Below, piece after piece: positions 14,601 through 27,322 of a stretch of 64,000 nucleotides of DNA. Numbering within the stretch: the first letter of the stretch is position 1; every line of letters begins with the position of its first letter. A program made the position numbers and the translations under genes. The notes under the pieces are model-generated. The model was not told the origin of the DNA, searched no databases, and was given only the letters and a program-made list of their open reading frames with translations. Origin of the DNA: Hymenolepis diminuta (lineage: Eukaryota > Platyhelminthes > Cestoda > Cyclophyllidea > Hymenolepididae); contig CAADRB010000007.1 of NCBI GenBank assembly GCA_900708905.1, forward strand, positions 3,518,550-3,582,549, read 5' to 3'.

Positions 14601-16264
14601 GTGGCTTATGGACTAGTTAGTCAAATAACTGTCATGCCGCGTCGATATTAGCTCCTTTCCAGATAGCCAAGGGCAGGTACCTGATGCTAGACGATTTTAT
14701 TCCAGCATAGCAGGGGTCACTTAAGGTAAACTTTAGTAAAAATGACAATTCATAAAGTGATGTTATACTATTGCTATGCTAATGTTTACAAGGGTCATCT
14801 CCTGAAATTGTATTTAAAACTTTTTATCAAATTACAAACTGAACTAAAATTTAACTCGTACTCTGGAGAAAATAATGCTTTTCAAAGCTGAAATTTTCGA
14901 AATCTACTTTACTTTCTCCTTATTGAATATAATGTAAACAGCTACATATTGATTTCAATAGCGTATATGTCAGCTCATACCGACTGAACGCTTCACTAAG
15001 TGAAAATAGGAGCTGTACAACCGCCCATTCATGTGTTCAATTTCTTTTGCCATCAGACAACTTTGAGCTGAATCATTAACTACGGCACCATAAAACTATA
15101 AGAGAGTTCTGATTTGCTTTCGTGAAAATCGGTGTAACTGTTCCGAAGTGCCTTGAAAACAAATCTCTAATACATTTTTGTTATCAAAATCGCATTTGAA
15201 ATGCGGACATTAACTGGTCATTTTTGAACAAATGGACTTGATAATCCATTAGTAATACAGGTATTTACAAATATTACAAATTTTATTTTTTTTCAATATC
15301 TTTTGGTTTATAATTTTTCATTGTTTTACGGCTTTGCATACTTTTTCCCATTTATGACGAATATATGCTTTCGAAACATGCAATCCGTGGTTTCTGAATA
15401 AACTTTTCCTTCTTATTTCAATTTCCTAACATCCAAAGTTTCTGTGCACCGCAAACAAAAATTATTATTTTTTTCACTTTTTCCGCTTGATTAAGATCCG
15501 AACTCTGTATTGATTAACCAACAATTTCTACTCCTGGCACTCTCTTTTGGATCCCCTTCTATTACCCTTTATTGAACTTCAGTTGCTCTCACGAAATAAA
15601 TAATTATAAAATATTCCCTCATTACTAACTGCCAATCATTTCCGATACATATTTATCAAAGCCATAAACAAGTCTCTCAGGGACCGAAGTAGTTGGACTA
15701 TCTTATTTCTTACTGATTTAGCTTAATACAAATCCATTAGATTACACTTAGGTAAATGTACTTACAAAACCTAAAACAATCACCTGAAAGTGAATCGGAA
15801 TTTTTAAAATAAGTTCACCACATAAGGTAGCATTGTGTTGGATGATATAAAGTGATAACAATTCGCGTGCTGTAATGCAGAAGAGATATTCTGAAACAAA
15901 TGTTTAATAGCTGTAGATTAAACAACCAGCATTCGCAGCTTCTAGATATTACATATCTCTAAGAATGAATCATTAAGTTTTTAATAGCTTTGATTCCACT
16001 ACTATTCATAAATCTCTTTCATTTTCCTCTTCCGTGAATTTTGTGCAGATATTGCACATATTTAGGCAGCCATTTTAAGACATTCGTTTCTCTATGCTAT
16101 ACATATTCTGCACACTTTGACTCGAAGGTCTGCTGAGTTTCAGTTTTATAAGCTTATCCCTGCTCTAGCTAACTATCAATTGCTTATCAATGAACAAGGA
16201 ACACGAAATTGGGCAACCACCTCATTTTGTCTATTCCCCATAATCCGGATTTCCCTCGCCTTCT

Positions 16265-16410
16265 CTTTTCGACCAATTCCTCCTTCTTCCCCTTTCTCTT
16301 TTCCCTCTCATTCATTTCCCATTTTTCAGTGCACATTTGTCCAATCCAAACCATGGCCTTTCTGATCGATAAAGGCTCTTGTACTCTGTTAGCCTTAGGA
16401 AGATCATTAA
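16265..16410 (+). repeat. Pyrimidine-rich dispersed repeat (family A) copy
   Basis: A TTCCCCTTTCTCTTTTCCCTC leader, then CCAATCCAAACCATGGCC, then AAAGGCTCTTGTACTCTGTTAGCCTTAGGAAGAT. The best-preserved copy alongside 3640-3805. Confidence 0.5.
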
Positions 16411-16859
16411 CAATATAAGCTTCAGCTTTTCTTTGGATCAAACTTACTGCAACCTCTAGGATACGCTTTCAGAAAATTTGTATTTTCAGTCTCTCATTTA
16501 TTCAGTTCATTTGATGAGCAAAAATGATCCGTCAATGTTGGTATACTATTGTAACATTAAAATATACAACCTTAAACATTACAATTACCAAATAGACTGA
16601 AAGGTAAAATATGAAAATGCTATTTTTTAAAAGTAAGAGCATCTCTTGATCACGAGTCATGATTTGGGCCTTTTGTCGGTAACAGCTTCGAAGTACTTTT
16701 GAAATTCATTTCTGTTGGAGATTAGTTATTAAGTTTATTAGGGATAAATTACTGATTTTTGCGAACGAAAACTCTAATTCTCACGTAATATTATCTTAAT
16801 TAATTTCACAGTCCTGTTTTTATTTGTTTGAAGCCAGATGAAGATTAACAACTGATATA

Positions 16860-17416
16860 GCGCCTCATATATTTCCTCATATACAGGCATTGAGACCGGT
16901 AGTTCGGTTAGGGATTGAGCACGGAGGACATCCCCGTTAGCAGTAGAAGCCTTATTATTTTCTCCTGGCAAACAATCTTAACCAACCTCAGATGCTTACA
17001 AGATAAATTAGAGAAAACTTTCTTTAAATTGAAAGAGAACCAGGTAATGATACTACGGAGGCCAACAGTTGTGTGGATCATAGCGTTATCACACCAGAGA
17101 CCACAACTAATATGACTAAAACTCGTGCTACTAGCACTACAACTTCAACAACGACGGCTACAGTAACTATGGCTCCAACTACTCCTGGACCAGTATACTC
17201 AGAAACAGAAATGTAACAGGTGCGGCGCCGATACCCAGCACTGACCAGATACTCGCAAAGGTGGATCGGGCTAAATCGAAAATTCTTTCGGCTTTGCCAA
17301 CATTCCTCATGAAATTTAATGCACAGTCCTGGAAATTCATGAATGAACATATTGACTTGACAATCATTAGCTACGATCAGAAACTTCTTGAAAAATTTGT
17401 GAAAGGAAACAAGTAA
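16860..17416 (+). pseudogene. Possible decayed or partly recognised gene with a Thr-rich segment
   Basis: Three adjoining open stretches in different plus-strand frames look protein-like. The first, ending near 17043 at a CAG/GTAATG donor-like site, contains QDKLEKTFFKLKENQ. The second (about 17044-17213) is Thr-rich (TSTTTSTTTATVTMAP), mucin-like. The third, open 17135-17416, ends in a Lys/Leu-rich helix (KVDRAKSKILSALPTFLMKF, then YDQKLLEKFVKGNK and a TAA). No splice arrangement I tried keeps one frame through all three, so it is either a frameshifted relic or a terminal exon whose partners I missed. Family not recognised. Confidence 0.3.
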
Positions 17417-19239
17417 ATTGTGTAAGAGGTAATTTATAAAACTTAATCAATTTTTTGCATTACACTAATAGTTATTAGTAGAGGCTGTTTTTACTAGAGC
17501 GTTTGATTACAGTTATTAGAAATGAGGACTCACTATAAATTCAAAATAGAATGAGATCTTTACGCACTATATCCCGATCACCAGACGCAACAATTCAGCT
17601 ATAGATTCACCATATATTCCATTCATTGTTGTTCATGAGTTATTTCATTTCTATTAGGTATGATAGAGCAAATTACGGACTCTGCGCCAAACTTCAGTTG
17701 TAAATTGTAAGTAAACACACTTTGTATGCTCACTTCTGGAAATGGATAAGTATCTCTTTGTCTCTGTGGCCGGGTATTGAGGTAAATCTGGGAGCTTTAG
17801 GTAAAATACCTCCGTTCAAGAGGTGTGTTCTACAGCACCCTTTTTAGGAAAGGAAGTAGTATCACTGAACTTCTCATATGAAAATCCTTCATACTCTAAA
17901 CTTTCTGATTATTTTTAATCAGTCCTGTCTTTTACTTGAAGCGGAAGCCTTAAAAATATTTGCTCCTGTTATGAGGCAAGTTTTGTAATTAATGCATTTC
18001 CCATAGAAAAGGCCATCTGAAAGAATGTGCCAAGAAGTGGAATAAGGATGAGAATTCTCAATTGTTTCATTATTAAACTTGACGCAGTGAGATCAACGTA
18101 CGGTTCTGGTTCAACTTAATCTATTTCGCTAACTTGTTTGCACTACCGTGTATCTGACAATTTTCAACAAATCACACTTTAACTCATTTTATCGGTAACG
18201 TCTTACGTTATCTCGTTATCTTATTAGTTACTTTCTTCCCCATAGTGCTAAACGCGAATGGTAGACTAGTTGAGTGAAATTATTGCAGAAGTTGTTTTTT
18301 CAAGAGCGAATGTTTGCATTCATTGGCACGTTCTCCATTCAGTTTAAATTAGCCTGGTCGTAAAAAGGATACATCTGAGCTACCTGAACTTAAAAGATTG
18401 GATAGTGGTGCCATTTATACCCTTAATTCTGAGGATGCAGTCCTCGATATAACAAGACCAGGTTTTTTCTTCTGATGACCAAGACTGCCGGCCAATACTA
18501 GCCTAAAATTTTTCTATTAAATTTTGAATGGTTTGTTTGGAAACAAGTGTCAGCGTTAAACTTTTCGGCGAATTATGGCTAGAAATAGAAATTTTCTCTC
18601 TGTACAAATAGAACACATTTACCTGGCTTTCTTCTTTCCAAATTCCGATGTAAGCTAACGAGCACGTTGTCACCGAAGCTATGGAAGTAGACCAATGCAG
18701 AACCATGCACATCAGCACACTGTGGACCAGTGAGAAACTTAAACTCTAGATATGCCGCATGGCACTCCGTCGTTCAAATGTCAGTGGCCATTGTAGCAAG
18801 ATGGTCTCTTCCACCTTTGTGCCCTTTATGCTTCTTGGTCTCATTCCATTTTCCTGGGTATTTTTTTTTACAGACTATATTTCCTGCCATACTAACTCAC
18901 CTTGACATTTATTTATGCCACGACTATTTCACCAACCATGGAAAGATGCGCAAAACCAAAGCAAATTCAAGGTGGATTGAAACCACAAATTAGCCGCAGT
19001 CCTGGCTATAGCTCGACCATGGTTTGTCTATTAGTTCTCTACGCTTGAGCTCGCACACCATTGCGCTTGCGTCCACATTTTCCTATCGGCTAGCTGATTT
19101 CCACTTCACACACATGCCATCACAGACCGAAAAAACCTGTACCGTGCCCTACTATTTACTTAACCCCTAATTTTACTCGGGTCGATTGGCCCTACTGAAA
19201 AAAGTAAACGAGATTCTGATCTTTAAGGATAAAATGAGT
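17417..19239. other. Noncoding DNA downstream of GW182
   Basis: No supported gene. GC rises from about 18.6 kb on, without a coding frame I can defend. Confidence 0.45.
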
Positions 19240-20355
19240 CAATGGAGAGTGAAAGAGTTTATTGATCACTAATACCACTACTAAGAACAGTTTCTTGATG
19301 TAGTTGAAAATGAGCGTGTTGACAAGTTCTCTCAATGATAGAGATAAAGAGACCAAAACAGAGAGAGAAAGTCCGGGAATGGCGGAAAGTGGGGAGAGCA
19401 AAGGCAATTTTTGAAGCGATCGATTCACACAATTTGGCAACAAAAGTAGCGCCCCCAAGACAATTTCAGAGCGCAATGGAAAATCGATGGAAGAGACAGC
19501 GAGACAGATTACTGTTCTGATGATAATACACGCACACACACACGCACACAATCTGTATTGGCACTTTAGAGGACATCGATCACTTTGTTGGGCAAAAAGG
19601 TGAAAGAAACACATTGGCAAATAAATCTCTGTAATCTGCCTCCTTTTAGCATAAAGTTGGAGATAAGGTAAGGGGAAATGGATTAAGAAAGACACGACTC
19701 ATCAACGGCACAAAATGCGATGACTACAGAGAGTGAGGGTGATAGGAGCACGAGAGACTAGCAACGGATATATTGATTGGTTTTTTATCGATTGATTTGA
19801 TTTTTTTCCACTCCACTCTACTGCAGCTGAAAGACCTGACCCATTGGCCGACACAACACTGATCAATCGATGTCGATTTTTCTTTAGAAGGAAGAGCCAG
19901 AGTGGCGGGCGGGAAACACAGCCAGAGGTCAAGATAGGCGAAATGCTATTGGACGGACAAAAAGGATGGAAATAGAGCGCCGGTAGACTGCCAATCACCA
20001 TCCACAAAATGCCAGATTAATTAAATGGCGGTGATTGGACAGATACACAAAAAGGAAATCTTCGTGAGAGCATAAGCACAAAAAAACAATGATGAACCAA
20101 TGATTAGTCAAAATTGGGTGGGGGCGACTGAGGGGTGTGATATAAGGGGAGGGTAGGTGGCAGAAATATTGTTATGAGAATTTATCAAAAGAGGAATGAC
20201 ATTGCGGTGGTGTTACAGTGGAAGTCGGTTGGTTGCTTGGTTGCTTTGAAGTCAAGTACAATGATAACCAAAAATTTCAGTGTCTGGTAATGTGCTTTCT
20301 TAGTGAAAAGAGACAGAGTTAATAACACGAGGGAGAGGCAAATATGTTTTCCTGT
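19240..20355 (-). other. Probable 3' UTR of the GW182 gene
   Basis: This follows the GW182 stop codon directly and contains no coding exon I can support. It is more GC-rich than the surrounding intergenic DNA and purine-rich on the plus strand (pyrimidine-rich in the mRNA). It holds a short CA repeat at about 19528-19550. A minus-strand AATAAA (plus TTTATT at 19258-19263) gives a plausible cleavage site near 19240. The length, about 1.1 kb, is an inference from that signal. Confidence 0.5.
19258..19263 (-). promoter_or_regulatory. Candidate polyadenylation signal AATAAA for GW182
   Basis: A canonical hexamer on the minus strand, about 1.1 kb beyond the GW182 stop. The assignment rests on position only. 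Confidence 0.4.
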
Positions 20356-23300
20356 TTAACTAAAGACAGCGGCAGGCACAGGGTTCTTAAGTTTGGCAGA
20401 CTCCATTAAGACTCCAGCCGCTGCTTCCCCTGACATGATAACAACATTAGGTATGATAGAGGAGAATTGTGCATCGCAGCGCCGCTTAACCTCCCGGGCA
20501 ATTTCGGCGCTACCAACTCGGATGAGGTAGTTCCCGGGAACCGGGAAATCATGGAACTCCAAAATGGTACAATCGAGGATGTTTCCAAGTTCCAACGAGG
20601 GAATCGAGGCGGACATATCTCGAATAAGAAGCCAATTCTCCTCATTCACTGATGACGAATTACCTTGAGCGCTGAAAGTGTCATTGTAACTGTTGTGACG
20701 AGAACTCCGAAAACCATTTGGAACTAAAGGAAGGAAAAAATATGAAGATTAGTACTATTATAACTTTCAAGCCCAGCTGGAAAAGCATTTTCCAGAAATA
20801 AACTGGAGTGGAGAGGTAGTATCACAGAGCCTCCCTGGTCAAAAAACCCCGTTTTGAACATCCTCTTTAATAGCCACACTTTACCATTTAACAGATGAAC
20901 ATTGAACCCGTGATCTCTGACTTCACAGAAGACATGTTAACCGTCACGCTATCGGTTGTTCTGTGGCCATTAGTGGCAAAAAACAATAGAAGAATTAAGT
21001 ATTCCTGTGTTGCTTTGATTTTAGTCAATTCCAAGGTTTGGTGTATACAAACAAACTGCATTGTACTACCAGGAAAGCATGCTCTACTACTTTCTTGAGT
21101 AGAGGAGTAGTACCATAGAACCTAGACATTGAAAAAAAAACATTCCTGCCACTCATTATTAGTCAGACTTAAATATTGCGGTTGCCATTCCACTCGCTGA
21201 GTGTGTACCGATGGGCATCAAACACGTAATCTTTGACCCAGTGTGCCTGCAGGTCACCGACACATTTAATACCAAGAATAAAGGCGGTCAATGTTGTATT
21301 AAATATTTGTTGGCCTAATTTAACATCCAAAGCTTAAGTGGTATCTCCGATTATAATAAATTAAATAGAATTAGTAAATCAAATTTTCTTAACTTATAAG
21401 TTATAACTTACTCGAATTAGGTCCAAATCCACCAGATGCCCCACTATTATTATTGGCATTGAGCAACTGCATGTTGAGATAAAGTAGCTGAAAATTCAGA
21501 TCAGCGAACACTTTCTTGCCATTGGGAGAATTCAGCATGAAGGGCTTCTCATTAAATTCATTCAATTGCATTTGAATTTCCTGAAACGGAGAATAAACAA
21601 ATAACACCTCGATTTAGTAACAACTCTTAACTGTGGGAGGCGGATTTAGTTAACATTATGTAATGGTCTTATAGCGTTTTCATTGCTATCCCATCTAAGG
21701 TTTTTTGCCATCCTTCTCTTATCATTCAATTTCAGATAACCATTTAAGTGTAAGATATCTTTTCGGATTATCAAAACTTGTTTCATGGTGGGGAAAGTTA
21801 AAGAAAAAAATATCAATAGATCAGCAACAGTACCATATTCTATCAAATTTAATCAACAGATCAAAAAACTTGGAACGTAGAGACCAAATGTTGAAATTTG
21901 AACTGGAGCTGCTCCTATGGGAAACTAGACTTACACCACCACACCAGTACGGTTGGCTACCCACATCATTAGACATGTTCAACGATGAGCAACTATCTCG
22001 TGATCTCTGATTTGATAGACAAGCATATTGACTGTTGCACTATCGGTGCACTCATAAAAACAATTCTGTTTTGGAAACTGAAATCTCCCTCAGTTACACA
22101 TCTACCTTTCTGACTCGTACCCTTGGAGCAAACAAGTTGCTTTTATCAACTAACATTAATAATAAGAAGCCGACAAATATGGAAGACAGAGTAGCTTTGT
22201 CTCGAGATGAGCAATTCCAAGGATGTTCCCCAACTTGCCCATCATCCTTACCAAGATACGGGCGCACACCTTGCTGACAGCCCGACAGTCAGGAGAACAA
22301 CTGTTACCAGTCCGATGACGTCTTGATCTCAGAACATCGATAAAATGAAAACGACTTGTAATCATATATGATCTTTGTTGGCTTAAAAAAGCGTTTTAGA
22401 GTAACTGCAATTCTGTCTTTTTTCTCTCCGGGCCTGCAACAACAGTAGCATACCAGTGTCAAGTGGGCACATAGATTATTATGAAAGAAAATAGATCTAG
22501 CATTGTAACAGTGTATTTTACAAAGTTAGTAACTCACATTTTTCAATGCTAGTAAGCTCATGACAGACGAGAAATTGGGCGAAGATAGGAAGTTTCGCAT
22601 TGGAGGAGCGGCAGTATTTGAGGGACCTTCGAGGAAGGATGACAGCGAGGGAGTTTGAGCGGGCGGACGTCCAAGTAGAGAACTCATGAGACCATCGTCA
22701 CCCCCTGCACCACCACCAATAGAGGTGTTGAAAGGTCCCCCAGAAAGGGGGCCGAGAGCTCCACCGCCTTGGTTCATGGAATTTGACCTTGTAGTCGATC
22801 TCATCTGAATAACAAAAATAGCAAAGGATGTAGATTCAAAAAGCATCATCGTGTTGACACCCAGCCTTATTCCGACTGTTAGATCAAGCTTAATTTCTAT
22901 TTTAAGTTAGTCAGTCGGCAATTTATAGTTCCAGTTCAAGAGAAAATATAGTAATATGAGCAGGGACCTACTCAAGTTCTCTGAACTAAGTTGTGAAATA
23001 TGGGATTTCAAATCGATAATCGAATTAAGGCAGGTTGAAGGGAAACAGAATGTAAAGGATGTTGCAACAAAAGAATCTAGCTTGTGTCAGAGGCGTAGTG
23101 CTCCCAGGATCGATACATATCCCATTTCTTGACCAAAATTACAAACTACATTGGGATGAGACTTCTGGAGCCACAAGTCTTACAGCTAACTGCTTAGCGT
23201 GGACAGTATAAGAAAAGGATCGAGAATGATTCGCACAAATATTTGTGCATCAATAGCAAAGTGAACACTAGCAAAATGAATTCCCGAACTTTGTTTTCAG

Positions 23301-26121
23301 CACCCAAAAGCTGAGTATTGATAGGTAAAATACATAGAAAAGTGAAACACAATAGTTTGTGTGGGAGTGAGAAACACCCATCACGACTCTTATTCAAATA
23401 ATATATTTACCGCATTTCCACGACCATAAGGAGCGTTTAAAGCACTCTGATTATTAGAAAATGATCCAAAGAACGATACATTTTCAGAAGGTGCAGAAGG
23501 AGAAGATAGAAGACGAGTACCAGTTAGATTACGCTGAGCACCGCGAAAAGCCATAGTACTTCCTCCAGATGACTGTAATGCACGCAAGGCCGCCAAACAC
23601 TGGTCAATATCTGTACTTCCAGTGGAAAGCACCTCCTCCACATCGCCTCGAGGGAAACCCTGCTGCATAAAGTAATTCAACAGACTGCTTCGGTGACTCG
23701 GCATCGGCTGAAGTGTATTCTAAACATAAATATGGAATTGTCGCTACTTAATCCCTTTCAGTAGAATGTTTTTTAAAAGAAAACTAGACTAACTGGTACA
23801 TTGTTTATGCCACTAGTAGAATTTCTAAAATGCCCCTCAAGGAAGTTGCCAATCAGCGGAGCATCCATATTTGATCTTGAGGCCCAAGTGCTTGACCTAT
23901 GACCCAGGTTGTTGCCGCTTTGAATTTCATTGGTGGAGGGAGAAGGCCAGGCATTTAATCGATGCGAACTCATTGGTGGTCCACCTAAACCAGAGTTATC
24001 ATTGGATTGACGAGAAATTGAGGTAGAAGTAGTAGCTCCCTGAATTTGACGCCGATAACTACCAGGTGGACCAAAACCTTGTGAGGTACCATGGGATGGA
24101 AATTGAGACCGCGAAGAGAATGATCCAGCTACGAAGGTTAACGAAAGAAGTGTAGAGCAAGGAAAAGAAGGCGATACTTTTACGGTATAGAGATCACTAT
24201 GCTGAAAACATTAACTCAAATGATATTAATAAGTCTCATTTCCGAGAGTTCCTAATCTTGTAAATGACAAGAATTTTAAAGTCAATATTTGTTATAATGT
24301 CAGCCTTAAACGAACCATCAAGTACAATACTTATTTAACCACAGAGTATTTCAAATTGCAGCTGAAAAATAGGGAGTATCAGTACATATTCCCTGCAATA
24401 ATGTGTAATGAACAAGAGAAAATCTAGAACATCAAAGTTCACATTTGTATACACTCTTCCCAAAATGAGAACTTTAAAGATAAGTATCAGCATGTAAACT
24501 TAATAGACAAATATCTAACAATTTGGGGATAAAGTTAATTAGAAAAAAATACCAGGTTTAAAACGGAGTTACTTACTAGTGCCTGGACTTTCCACCTTTT
24601 AATTATGTATAAATAAATGGCAAAATAAAACGTAACTCATAATAAACCATTAATAAGGTATACATTGAACGTATTTTTAAAAAATGTCATAAGACCTGAA
24701 GAGATGACTGAACAGAAGAAAAAAATTTATATATCTTAAAAATGTGTGGTTAAGTAGCACTATTAAGATTATTTTGGATTTCATTGGAAAAGTAGTTTGA
24801 AAAAAAAACAAATCACAAATAAGCACAGCCAACTCAAAATAAAAAATTCTCTAAGAGCCAAAACCTCAAACTTATTTTACCAACTTGAAAAGAACCTCAA
24901 CTTCATCAAACGACCAAACTTCCTCGAGAACAACCGTTACTATAACAAAACGAGGGCTTAAAAGATGAACACATCAGGAATGTTTCACTTCAAGAGATAG
25001 TCTGTCAAATTTTACCTTCAATATGACCTTAAATTCCCACTTATAAACGGAATTAGCAGGCCAAACATCTCATAGCCTTAAACTACCAATGACAGGAATG
25101 ATGTTAATCTCAGCTGACTTACTCGAAGGATAGTTCCAATTATTGAAAGTCGATGGTAGAGATTGATTAAAAAGTGCCTGAGGTGAAATTCGTAAAGCGA
25201 CTGATCCATTCAAGGAAGTGGTCGGTGTAGAAGGCCCAGCTTGCAAGGAATCCCATATTTGAGCTCCAGTAGGCGGTTCACTCCGCCAAACATTCGAGTC
25301 CTGACGCTGCCGTGGAGATTTGACATCATCATCATCATGCCAAGGAGTGCTCTGTTCTATAGGCTTCTGACCCCATTTACCCGGGTTATTAATCCGTTCT
25401 TTAATTAACTTTTCCATATCAGTTTGTGATTGTGATTGATTACTTTGGGACAATTTTAATTCTGAAGATGCATCTAATTCTGTCGCGGATATTTCCTGAG
25501 TTTTTGAAGATTTCATTTGTGAGCTCGGAGACAGGATAGTATCCTGACTATTTGTTTCATTTTGAGCAGAAAGAGGAGACGGAATAGGTTCTTTGTTAAG
25601 GGGCCAAGAGGAATCTGACCAAAGGCTTTGAAAGACATCATTTCCAGGCACATTATTGGAGCTGATTTGAGGTAAATTTGAAGAAGGTTCATTCCAAAGG
25701 AAATTTTGTGCTTGTGGTGAACTAGGCTGATTCAATGACCACCGTGAAAAGTCAGTTACGAGGTTTTGTTCCTGCAAAATTAATCCATATGGTAATTAAA
25801 CATAATTTTTAAAGTAAAGGATTACAGATTTGAATTGAACTTACATCAGTGTACCTGTTCCAAATTGATGGAAAATCAGGAATTGTGGAGCTATTTGCAG
25901 ATCCATTTGGTATATTTCGACTTAAATGCGTTCCATCATGAAGGTAACTGCTAGGCCATAAGCTAGATACCTCTTGGAGATTGGAGGAACCTAAGAAATA
26001 AACGAATCAAAAGTAAGCTCATAAAAATGGATTTAAAAAATTGAAAATGACGTTGCAAATTGGGTAACTTACCGGTAGGTTCGTAGTTCCATATGTCTGA
26101 GTTCTTTGGTTGATTTGACAT
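20356..26121 (-). CDS. TNRC6: GW182/TNRC6-family protein (miRNA silencing scaffold), 8 coding exons
   Basis: Coding exons on the minus strand: 26121-26073, 25990-25845, 25771-25123, 24128-23794, 23719-23411, 22804-22538, 21580-21412 and 20723-20356. All junctions are GT-AG with consistent phase, giving about 763 aa. Seen: an N-terminal half (to about residue 340) rich in Ser/Asn/Gln with scattered Trp, including GKWGQKPIEQSTPW at about 194-209, a hallmark of the Argonaute-binding GW repeats; a UBA-like domain at about 402-441 with a QQGFP loop; a Gly/Pro-rich linker; a Leu/Asn-rich segment at about 586-630; and an RRM-like fold at about 671-745 beginning NWLLIRDM. Family knowledge: GW182 proteins bind Argonaute through Trp motifs and recruit CCR4-NOT and PAN2-PAN3 in cytoplasmic P-bodies. 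It is much shorter than human TNRC6 (about 1700-1960 aa). The start is the first ATG of the frame, giving MSNQPKNSDIW. The 23794 donor could instead lie 6 nt upstream (loss of two residues). No PAM2 motif was recognised. Confidence 0.85.
20880..20970 (-). repeat. tRNA-like SINE copy in the last GW182 intron
   Basis: The reverse complement reads GCGTGACGGTTAACATG (A-box-like), then a region ending ATCACGGGTTCAATGTTC (B-box-like). It shares orientation with the host gene. Confidence 0.5.
21185..21265 (-). repeat. Degenerate tRNA-like SINE copy in the last GW182 intron
   Basis: A plus-strand segment containing CCATTCCACTCGCTGAGTGTG and AACACGTAATCTTTGACC resembles the tail and B-box of the other copies. 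Weak. Confidence 0.35.
21920..22060 (-). repeat. tRNA-like SINE copy in GW182 intron 6
   Basis: The plus strand has ACACCAGTACGGTTGGCTACCC (tail complement), then CGTGATCTCTGATTTGATAG and AGCATATTGACTGTTGCACTATCGGTGC, all matching the other copies in order. Confidence 0.5.
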
Positions 26122-26972
26122 TATAATATAAGCAAGACTTAGTCTAACCAAAAATGTTGAGGTAGAAAATATCACAACAGTTATACGAAATTAAATCACA
26201 AACAACGAAATGCAAATCCAATCATGCAGCACAGTTCCGGAGCTCAGAAGACGGCCACTGACTCCTTTTGTGCTAAAAACACAAATTCAGAAAGTCCGCG
26301 GACATAATATAAACGAAAATTCAGTGAAACGGTAAAAGCATTTTCGAGGTAGCATCCTCTCATCAATGCTTGTGAATCTTGTTTATTCAACTCTTATTAT
26401 GGTTAATTTATTTATTTTGCATTTTTTTACATTTTTTGAACAACATAAATCCATATTTTATAAATGTATGAAAATAGCTTTTGATAATTGCACGCATGGG
26501 CTATCTATACACTTTTTCACTAACTAATATAAAGGTTGTGTTTTAGGAACAAGATTACCACTTGATTAGATATACTGTTTGTAATATAGGTGCAGAATAA
26601 AACAGATTGTGCTTGGAAAATAATAATTTTTGAAATCATTCATCACTAAGTTTTAATCCTTATTTATTCGTGATAGAGAAATATTTGCATTTTAAGATAT
26701 ATTTTCAATCCCATCATGCCTTTTGATCTTTCTAGCTTCTTTATTAAGCTAAATCTGCAGATTCAAGAAAGTGCTCTAAAGGTAGATACACGAAATTTTA
26801 ATATTTGTGAAATCAAGACGCTCAATATGAACGAATTTTATATAAATAACTGACATTGTTTTCTATGGATTAATTTATGAAATGCATAAGGCATAAAAAT
26901 AAAATTAGAATTAAGACCATCAATCCCATCTAATTCAGTTCTGCAGCGCATGCTACACCAAAAAGTCTTTTT

Positions 26973-27322
26973 TGCTACACATAAGTAATCCTCCTAAGCA
27001 GTCCAAATAGCTTCTAGCAGAGTCCTCTATTATCAGTTTACTCCCAAATTAGCTAGGCTATGCCCAAAGTAGCAAAAACAAGTAATGCGTTGAGCGGAGA
27101 GGATTTACTGCTCACTTTCTTATGTGTGAGTCGTTAGTCGTTAGTCAAAAGCTTATTCATTAAATACAAAACCACGCTAGGCTGCAGGGATCTTGATTGC
27201 TGATTGGTTGAGGAGGCCTCTGCACGCATGTCCGCGCTTGTTCTCTACGCGACCGGTTACATACCGAACTTCCCAGAAAGTTCTAGTGCACGTGATTCAA
27301 TCAGCCTTGTTAGCGTTGTGAA
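26973..27322 (-). repeat. Left arm of a 350-bp inverted repeat, promoter-like, facing GW182
   Basis: The reverse complement matches 30246-30595 at 344 of 350 positions without gaps, as aligned by eye. Read on the minus strand it has: E-box CACGTG (27289-27294); AGAACTTTCT (27275-27284), two perfect heat-shock-element units (nGAAnnTTCn) followed by a further GAA and TTC shifted by one base; CCAAT (27203-27207); TATTTAAT (27159-27166); and three tandem GACTAAC-type heptamers. It lies about 0.85 kb upstream of the GW182 ATG and in the right orientation to be its promoter. Promoter function is inferred. Confidence 0.9.

Larger units (their letters stand above)
9511..16859. other. Noncoding AT-rich DNA with scattered old repeats
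   Basis: Contains a SINE copy (10765-10890), family A copies (11450-11640, 16265-16410) and a purine-rich block near 13540-13610. No gene supported. Confidence 0.5.

Noticed and set aside
19192..19695. 167-codon open frame on the minus strand
   Set aside because: It lies just past the GW182 stop, ahead of or around its poly(A) signal, and reads as low-complexity pyrimidine-coded Leu/Ser. Best explained as 3' UTR.
24581..24599. 19-nt micro-exon in the GW182 994-nt intron, with AAAAG acceptor and GTAAGT donor
   Set aside because: Including it breaks the reading frame, whereas joining exons 25123 and 24128 directly keeps it.
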